From: Spirochaetaceae bacterium
Lineage (GTDB): Bacteria > Spirochaetota > Spirochaetia > Treponematales > Rectinemataceae
Direction of reading: 5' to 3'
Assembly (NCBI GenBank): GCA_025355995.1
Contig: JANXYQ010000126.1
Coordinates: 1-35,670 of the forward strand
Length of the DNA stretch: 35,670 nucleotides
The translations under genes were made by a program, and so were the position numbers. The notes beneath the pieces were generated by a model, which was given only the letters and a program-made list of their open reading frames with translations, ran no database searches and was not told the DNA's origin. Below, in pieces: positions 31,701 through 35,670 of this stretch (positions are counted from its first letter, which is position 1; each line of letters starts with the position of its first letter).

Positions 31701-31821
31701 CAAGGCGCTGCAGATGAGGTCCACTCGGATGGGAGAGGCCTCGCTCAAGGACGGGTTCCTGGGAGCGAACCGCTGGAACAAGGCCCTCATCGACGCGGCG
31801 CGCTCGCGGAAGCTCATTTGA
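28798..31821 (+). CDS. Large TPR protein with a degenerate STAND-type ATPase-like core
   Basis: About 1007 residues, no signal peptide. By layout it recalls STAND regulators (N-domain, NTPase, winged helix, TPR). The core shows LGPGRGPSLCIDAAL (~210-224) at the P-loop place but with Pro for the catalytic Lys, APYGPVASAFAAL, and AFVLLERVDRFPEPSLELI (~329-347) where Walker B would be, Glu-Arg instead of Asp-Asp. The last ~350 residues are Ala-rich helical repeats of TPR type (KVEAKAHRILGLCSLAQEQV...EADALFLF-like). N-terminal ~150 residues: unknown. Start uncertain: ATG chosen; a GTG 45 bp on has GGAGGGGG 5 nt upstream; a TTG 75 bp earlier is open. Diverges from the partner-switching operon. A pseudo-ATPase scaffold is inference. 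Confidence 0.7.
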   Translation: MVTIVSIGLISEGDPVIGLFMKIPFHSQLRAAEPRLAAELAGAVEEVVSAFAATRQATEESFLLTFDENSRPCRLRAAEAARALAQKLSGIGPRLHGWSLLLDSGAADAEDSLRAVKRLWFGIQADGFYISPRSKSIFADYFLFGTTGADAEGRGCIPVLDSVYARPALPPCGPADEALEEASSQAIDRLVDALGEIGVAQNSDQALAVLGPGRGPSLCIDAALSKLYPDSLERFLRLSASAVESAPYGPVASAFAALVSPKKGVSGPGSLLSGAERGLLEELAPMLDFLQRSPYRSGYSAQIGVRLRLCTAAALRFYAREMRSSGLPAFVLLERVDRFPEPSLELILSLVAENLSGEGLAILAAGSELPRYWAGAAPRTLEAPGPSPSAIAQAALRYAEELRAPGGAATLALAAAGDPLRLKLAVRLLACDRGFSPAASTETLAARALETFPREFPELLLALRLGEETLTDESMESFLRDIGYVAGVRSPVYGSLAALGYITRGERPRIAAPVAASVPEQVLPDGGAALRGDFAARLLHLREQGRIIPSGALYRRMLADSKDLLRGEAGSSALAMDCISADAVYGPSEPPGSGVLETPLAPMADFLRASSIPDRDRSLAALEALETSSARLGDGGELASAVTALARAAFDYAEGRAQVAASRAKKSLMRLHALGARKVEAKAHRILGLCSLAQEQVQEGADYLGNAYEIAAGIPEPLECILAATAEAAAAFALGDLGRVSSRADAAADWAASSFRADWESACAFIKGRAALEIGRCEEAEANFGRVRTVARVYGQAEASRRAEIWTGRAASFAGESMRAREMLRRFGDDAEALWFLAELEAWEGAPREAVALADEALSIAPPTAFFPAEAFDWGSGFASLEGRAVGFFGKRSYLRDQVEAFREFAAGMADPEGSGLACAARLAALAREDRLSALHPAAHLYLFYRYLILERVTPSSMDGATALSKAFKALQMRSTRMGEASLKDGFLGANRWNKALIDAARSRKLI

Positions 31822-31822
31822 C

Positions 31823-32803
31823 TTGACCGCCCCCGGCCAGGGCGCCCATACTCCCGCCGTGCGAGAGCTGGATGCCGCCTGTTACCACGCCGCGAGGGGC
31901 TTCCTCTCTCTCCTTCTCGACGAATTGCCCGAGCGAGACCGCGTCGACGGCGAGCTCGTCACGGTGCTCGGCTCGGCGCGCGCGGCGCTGACCGGGAAGC
32001 CGCGACCCTACTGGACCCGTAACGTCTGGGAAAAGCCCCTGCTCGTGGAATTCGCCTCGGTCGGCGAGGCGGCGAAGGCCCTGCGCTCGATCCAGAGGAA
32101 TTGGGCCTACCTCCCCTCGCGCCTCCACCGCCGCGCTGCCCTCATCGCGGACAAGCTGCCGCCCCTCCCCTCCAAGCCCAAGGCCTTCCCCTTCGTTCCG
32201 CCTAACGTTCCCATGGGCGCCTTCACCCTCCTCGACGAGAACACCATGCTCGCCAGCCCGCTCTGCTCGAGCCCCTTCCCCAACGGGGAGTTCGAGTTCG
32301 AGGAGGACAGGGAGGGGCCGCCCAGCCGCGCCTACCGCAAGCTTTGGGAGGCGCTCGTCGTGGCGGGCGCACACCCGGCCGCGGGGGAGAAGTGCGTCGA
32401 CGCGGGCGCGTCGCCCGGGGGCTGGACCTGGGCCCTCGCGCGCCTCGGGGCCGATGTCCTCGCGATCGACCGGGCGGACTTGGAGCCGCGCGTCGCGGAG
32501 CTGTCCAACGTCCGTACGATGCGCCACGACGCCTTCACGCTTAAGCCGCGAGACCTGGGCCGCGTCGACTGGCTGTGCTCGGACGTAATCTGCTACCCTC
32601 CTGCGCTCTTCGAGTGGGTATCCTCCTGGCTCGAGTCCGGGCTCGCGCGGAATTTCATCTGCACGATAAAAATGCAGGGAGCGGGCTTCGACAAGGCCAC
32701 GACCGATCGCTTCGCCTCGATCCCGGGCTCCAGGATAGTCCACCTCTGGCACAACCGCCACGAGCTTACGTGGATAAACCTTGGCAAGGACCGCACGGCC
32801 TGA
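31823..32803 (+). CDS. RlmM-like 2'-O-ribose methyltransferase (FtsJ/RrmJ fold)
   Basis: About 326 residues. The C-terminal half is an FtsJ-type SAM methyltransferase: Lys in SRAYRKLWEAL, the SAM loop CVDAGASPGGWTWALARLGA, VLAIDRADL, Asp in WLCSDVICYPP, Lys in ICTIKMQGAG and Glu in HNRHELTWI make up the K-D-K-E catalytic tetrad. Order and overall style fit RlmM (C2498 of 23S rRNA), but the N-terminal ~150 residues are divergent. The TTG start lies 1 bp after the upstream stop; a GTG 36 bp further (VRELDAACYH) is equally possible, neither having a good ribosome site. It is likely co-transcribed with the TPR gene. Confidence 0.85.
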   Translation: MTAPGQGAHTPAVRELDAACYHAARGFLSLLLDELPERDRVDGELVTVLGSARAALTGKPRPYWTRNVWEKPLLVEFASVGEAAKALRSIQRNWAYLPSRLHRRAALIADKLPPLPSKPKAFPFVPPNVPMGAFTLLDENTMLASPLCSSPFPNGEFEFEEDREGPPSRAYRKLWEALVVAGAHPAAGEKCVDAGASPGGWTWALARLGADVLAIDRADLEPRVAELSNVRTMRHDAFTLKPRDLGRVDWLCSDVICYPPALFEWVSSWLESGLARNFICTIKMQGAGFDKATTDRFASIPGSRIVHLWHNRHELTWINLGKDRTA

Positions 32804-32807
32804 AGGC

Positions 32808-32836
32808 TTGGCTTGCGGCGGCGCTCGCCTTATAAT
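32808..32836 (+). promoter_or_regulatory. Sigma70-like promoter for a leaderless PilZ message
   Basis: TTGGCT (4 of 6), 17 nt, a perfect TATAAT. Only 8 nt separate the -10 box from the ATG, so transcription should begin at or within 2 nt of the start codon. No Shine-Dalgarno is present. Confidence 0.7.
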
Positions 32837-32844
32837 CCCGGCTA

Positions 32845-33183
32845 ATGGACGAAAACAGGCGCGTGGACGAGAGGTACTCGGTCTCGCTGTACGTGGAGCG
32901 GATCGAGCCGGTAGAGGCCCCGGTGCGGATCGGCAACCTGAGCGCATCCGGCTTCCTCGTGCGCGGGGCGGTCCTGGCGGGGCAGGGCGGCGTTTTCTGC
33001 GCGACCTTCCGCGTCCACCCGGCCTCGGGCGACGTTCGCGTCACCACCAGGGGAAGGGTCATGAACTCGCGTCTTCGCGGAACCGAGATCGAATACGGCA
33101 TCAGGATCGAGGGCTTCGGCAGCCCCGAGGAAGAGAAGGCCTACCTGGCCTACGTGCGGGAGCTCTCGCTCAAGAAAGCCTAG
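32845..33183 (+). CDS. Single-domain PilZ protein (candidate c-di-GMP receptor)
   Basis: The product has 112 residues and is a stand-alone PilZ domain. The Arg motif is in RRVDERYSVSLYVE (R6 and R10 fit RxxxR) and the second motif is NLSASG (N31, S33, G36; pattern D/N-x-S-x-x-G), so both ligand-binding signatures are kept. It then has beta strands with VFCATFRVHPASGDV and GTEIEYGIRIEGF. Such proteins pass c-di-GMP signals to flagella, surface or protein-export partners; the partner is unknown. The stop overlaps tail to tail with the pcrA stop on the other strand. Confidence 0.9.
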   Translation: MDENRRVDERYSVSLYVERIEPVEAPVRIGNLSASGFLVRGAVLAGQGGVFCATFRVHPASGDVRVTTRGRVMNSRLRGTEIEYGIRIEGFGSPEEEKAYLAYVRELSLKKA

Positions 33184-35300
33184 TCCCCGCGTCCCGAGGA
33201 TCCCGCAGGAGGCGCCTCCGAGGCGGGGGCCTCGGCGAACATCTCGTTCAGCTTCCCGAAATACTCCGCGCCTTCGGCCTCCGTGAACTCGGCCTCCCCC
33301 AGGCAATTCTGGATGAGGTGGGGCGGGATCTCCTGGAGGAAGGGGCTGGGGACGCAGTCCATCGTCTGGTTCTGCTTGCGCCGGCGCAGGCAGGCGCTCA
33401 CGAGGAGGCGCCGACGGGCTCGGGTGACCGCGACGTAGAAGAGGCGGCGCTCCTCCTCGAGGTTGCCCTCCCCCTCCTCGAGCGCCCTCGCGTGGGGAAT
33501 GATGCCGTCCTCGCAGCCTGCTATGAAGACGATCTCGAATTCCAGGCCCTTAGCCGCGTGGATCGTCATGAGGTTGACCTCCCCGCCCTCCTCGTCCTCG
33601 ATGTCGTCGCGCGTGATGAGCGACACGCGGTTGAGCCATTCGAAGATGCCCGGCGACAGGTTGTCCGGGTTGGTCTCCCAGTCCTCGATGGATTTCATGA
33701 GGATCTCGAGGTTGTGGAATTTCCACTTGGCGGCCTTTTCGCTCTGCTTGTTCTCCTCGACGAGGTAGCCCCAGTAGTCGATCGCGTCGACGAGCTGTCT
33801 GACCTTCGCGGCGATGCGCTTCTTTCCGAGGAGCTCCTCGCGATACTCGTCGATGAGGTCGAGGAAGGCCGCGATGTCCGCCACCGCCTTCTCCGAGAGG
33901 CCGCCGAAGGCTAGGCCGCTCGCGCTCTCCGCAGCGCCGGAGGATAGGCTGAAGCCCTCGCCGCCGCCCTCGGCGGCCAGGGACGCGCCCGTCCGCACGA
34001 GTTCCATCGCGGCGCGAAGGGACGAGTCGTGCGCCCTCGAGATGGCGTTGAGCTTCTCGAGGGTAGTCTTGCCGATGCCTCGCCGTGGGGTATTCACGAT
34101 CCTGAGGAGATTGACGTCGTCGTCCGGGTTGGCCACGACGCGGAGGTAGGAGATGATATCCTTGATCTCCTTCCGGCCGTAGAAGGAGGTCCCGCCCGAC
34201 ACGCGATACGGCACTTGCTCGGCGAGGAGGGATTCCTCGATGCGCCTGGTGAGGTTGTTCGTCCGGATGAGTATGCCGAACTCGCCCCAGGGCACCCGGT
34301 CCTTGAGCTTGATCTCCTTGATCATCCTCGCGATGAACTCGGCCTCCTTGCCTTCGTCCTCCGGCGTGTACAGCTCGATGGGAGCGCCGCCCGCGCCCGC
34401 CTGGGTCCAGAGCGCCTTCTCCTTGCGGTTCTCGTTGTGCGCGATGATCGCGTTGGCCGCGTCCAGGATCGTCGCGGTGGAGCGGTAGTTGCGCTCGAGT
34501 TTCACTTCCTTGAATCCCGGGAAATCCCTCTCGAAGAGGCTGAAATTCTCGAAATTCGCGCCGCGCCAGGAATATATCGACTGATCGTCGTCCCCGACTA
34601 TGCACACGTTGCGCGACGCTATATGGCGCATGAAGCGGTATTGCATCAGCGAGGTGTCCTGGAATTCGTCGATCATCATGTAGCGGTAGGTCTCGCGGTA
34701 CCTTTCCGCGATCTCGGGATGCAGGTCGAAGATGTCGATCGGCAGGACGATGAGGTCGTCGAAATCCACCGCGTTGAAAATGCGCAAAGACCGCCTGTAT
34801 TCCTCGTAGAGACCGCGATAGGCATCGTCCGCCTTGGACCAGGGGCGCTGCTCGGAGCGGATCTGCGAGAAGAGCGCGCCGACCTTGTAGGCGTCGAAGG
34901 CGTCCATCTTGAATCCCAGCTCCCGCGCGCAGTCCTTGATGAGCTGGTTCTTGTCGGCCTCGTCGTAGATCGAGAAATTGTCCTTGAAGCCCAGGACCGC
35001 GATCTCCTTGCGCAAGATTTTGACGCCGAAGGCGTGGAAGGTGGATACGGTGAGGTCGCGGAGCTTCTTCGCGGTGATCGAGCGGACGCGGTCGGCCATC
35101 TCGCGCGCGGCCTTGTTGGTGAAGGTGAGGCCGAGTATCGAGTGCTGCGCTATGCCCTGATCGAGCATGTAGGCCATGCGGTAGGTGATGACCCTGGTTT
35201 TCCCTGACCCGGCGCCCGCGATGATGAGAAGGGGCCCCTCCACGCAGGTGACCGCGTCGTACTGCTCGGGATTGAGCTCCGCCTCGTAATCGATCCGCAT
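33180..35300 (-). CDS. pcrA: UvrD/PcrA-type superfamily 1 DNA helicase
   Basis: A 3'-5' ATP-driven helicase of repair and replication. The product has 706 residues. Motif Q/start LNPEQYDAVTCVEGPLLIIA leads to Walker A AGAGSGKT (about 28-35); then TFTNKAAREMADRV, STFHAFG, MMIDEFQDTS (Walker B), VGDDDQSIYSWRGAN, ERNYRST, NLMTIHAAKGLEFEIVFIAG and AVTRARRRLL. A Gly/Ser/Ala-rich insert (AAEGGGEGFSLSSGAAES) sits in domain 2B. The ATG is chosen because it begins the conserved part; the extension 60 bp upstream overlaps miaA and lacks family sequence. The tail ends near-hydrophilic (SEAPPAGSSGRGD). Confidence 0.96.
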   Translation of the reverse strand: MRIDYEAELNPEQYDAVTCVEGPLLIIAGAGSGKTRVITYRMAYMLDQGIAQHSILGLTFTNKAAREMADRVRSITAKKLRDLTVSTFHAFGVKILRKEIAVLGFKDNFSIYDEADKNQLIKDCARELGFKMDAFDAYKVGALFSQIRSEQRPWSKADDAYRGLYEEYRRSLRIFNAVDFDDLIVLPIDIFDLHPEIAERYRETYRYMMIDEFQDTSLMQYRFMRHIASRNVCIVGDDDQSIYSWRGANFENFSLFERDFPGFKEVKLERNYRSTATILDAANAIIAHNENRKEKALWTQAGAGGAPIELYTPEDEGKEAEFIARMIKEIKLKDRVPWGEFGILIRTNNLTRRIEESLLAEQVPYRVSGGTSFYGRKEIKDIISYLRVVANPDDDVNLLRIVNTPRRGIGKTTLEKLNAISRAHDSSLRAAMELVRTGASLAAEGGGEGFSLSSGAAESASGLAFGGLSEKAVADIAAFLDLIDEYREELLGKKRIAAKVRQLVDAIDYWGYLVEENKQSEKAAKWKFHNLEILMKSIEDWETNPDNLSPGIFEWLNRVSLITRDDIEDEEGGEVNLMTIHAAKGLEFEIVFIAGCEDGIIPHARALEEGEGNLEEERRLFYVAVTRARRRLLVSACLRRRKQNQTMDCVPSPFLQEIPPHLIQNCLGEAEFTEAEGAEYFGKLNEMFAEAPASEAPPAGSSGRGD

Positions 35301-35309
35301 CGGACCCGG

Positions 35310-35339
35310 ACTATAGCCCGGCTCCCCCCGCGTGGACAA
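35310..35339 (-). promoter_or_regulatory. Sigma70-like promoter of pcrA lying in the end of miaA
   Basis: On the minus strand TTGTCC (4 of 6), 18 nt, TATAGT (5 of 6). The -10 box overlaps the miaA stop codon and ends 9 nt before the pcrA ATG, predicting a leader of about 2-4 nt; no Shine-Dalgarno is visible. Confidence 0.5.
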
Positions 35340-35670
35340 TGGATCGGATGCGGGATGCAAGGCCTTTCGGATCCCTGTCGATCCATTCGACGCCGGGCAG
35401 GGCGCGGAAGAAGGTCATCTGGCGCTTGGCGTAGCGCCTCGTATCAAGCTTTATCCGCGCCGCGATCCCCGCCGAGGGCGCGAAGGCTCCTTCGGCATCG
35501 AAGAACTCCCTGTAGCCTATAGCCCGCATCCCCGGCTCTCCCGGCGTGTGGCCGGCCTCCCGGAGGGCGGACACCTCATCGGCGAGCCCTGCGGCGAGCA
35601 TGGCGTCGACCCTGGCGGCAATCATCGCGTCGAGCTCGCCCGGAGGCGGCGCGAGGGCGAGCACGGCGAA
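35311..35670 (-). CDS. miaA: tRNA dimethylallyltransferase MiaA, C-terminal part (cut by window edge)
   Basis: MiaA puts a dimethylallyl group on A37 of tRNAs that read UNN codons. The last 119 codons are visible and the frame is open to the window edge. The family-typical end is clear: ARVDAMLAAGLADEVSALRE, MRAIGYREFFDAEG, and the closing DTRRYAKRQMTFFRALPGVE followed by WIDRD. The N-terminal P-loop half lies outside. The gene ends 10 bp before the pcrA start. Confidence 0.93.
   Translation of the reverse strand, partial: FAVLALAPPPGELDAMIAARVDAMLAAGLADEVSALREAGHTPGEPGMRAIGYREFFDAEGAFAPSAGIAARIKLDTRRYAKRQMTFFRALPGVEWIDRDPKGLASRIRSIVHAGGAGL

Noticed and set aside
1-35670. CRISPR arrays, tRNA or rRNA genes, insertion sequences, prophage genes
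   Set aside because: No regularly spaced repeats, no cloverleaf or rRNA signature, and no transposase or phage protein was seen; the only recombinases are XerC and XerD in a conserved housekeeping setting.

Overview
The window (high GC, roughly two-thirds by eye) looks like chromosomal DNA of a free-living or environmental spirochaete close to Treponema/Spirochaeta. This rests on gene order and protein style, not on a database search. A cell-division cluster (mraZ-rsmH-ftsL-murF-mraY-ftsW-ftsQ-ftsA-ftsZ) runs straight into xerD-dprA-topA-xerC-hslV-hslU and then flgB-flgC-fliE-fliF-fliG. The second half of that order (dprA-topA-xerC-hslVU-flgB...) is also known from Bacillus, where trmFO and codY are interleaved; both are absent here.

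Region 1 (1-19744, all minus strand) holds 19 genes that overlap or lie close together, the largest gap being 153 bp. It starts at a sigma70-like promoter with MraZ-type repeats in front of mraZ and ends in a fliG cut by the window edge. It couples wall-precursor synthesis and septation, chromosome handling (XerC, XerD, TopA, DprA), HslUV proteolysis and assembly of the flagellar rod and MS-ring. A sigma28-like promoter between hslU and flgB could uncouple the flagellar part. Several starts are non-standard: CTG for ftsA and TTG for xerD.

Region 2 (19745-25824) begins with a lower-GC stretch carrying a 39-bp interrupted inverted repeat and a doubtful small ORF. It continues with a small unknown gene (plus), a minus-strand pair (HD-domain phosphohydrolase, then a ComFB-domain protein with an extra C-terminal domain), and a plus-strand set: lipoprotein, a large PilZ protein apparently interrupted by a GAF-like segment, and an MFS transporter.

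Region 3 (25825-33183) carries a partner-switching module on the minus strand (membrane GAF-PP2C phosphatase, STAS antagonist, RsbW-like kinase, no sigma factor nearby). Divergent from it lie a ~1000-residue TPR protein with what looks like a degenerate STAND-type ATPase core, an RlmM-like FtsJ-fold methyltransferase, and a single-domain PilZ protein. Region 4 (33180-35670, minus) holds a UvrD/PcrA helicase and the C-terminal part of miaA.

Two themes stand out. First, genes for three candidate cyclic-dinucleotide receptors (ComFB, PilZ-GAF, PilZ) lie within about 13 kb with no GGDEF, EAL or DAC enzyme gene visible. Second, four genes that seem to head transcripts (20037, 22368, 32845, 35300) have a -10-like box only 8-11 nt before the ATG and no Shine-Dalgarno, which predicts leaderless mRNAs, whereas most operon-internal genes checked have clear Shine-Dalgarno sequences. 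No tRNA, rRNA, IS element or CRISPR array was recognised.
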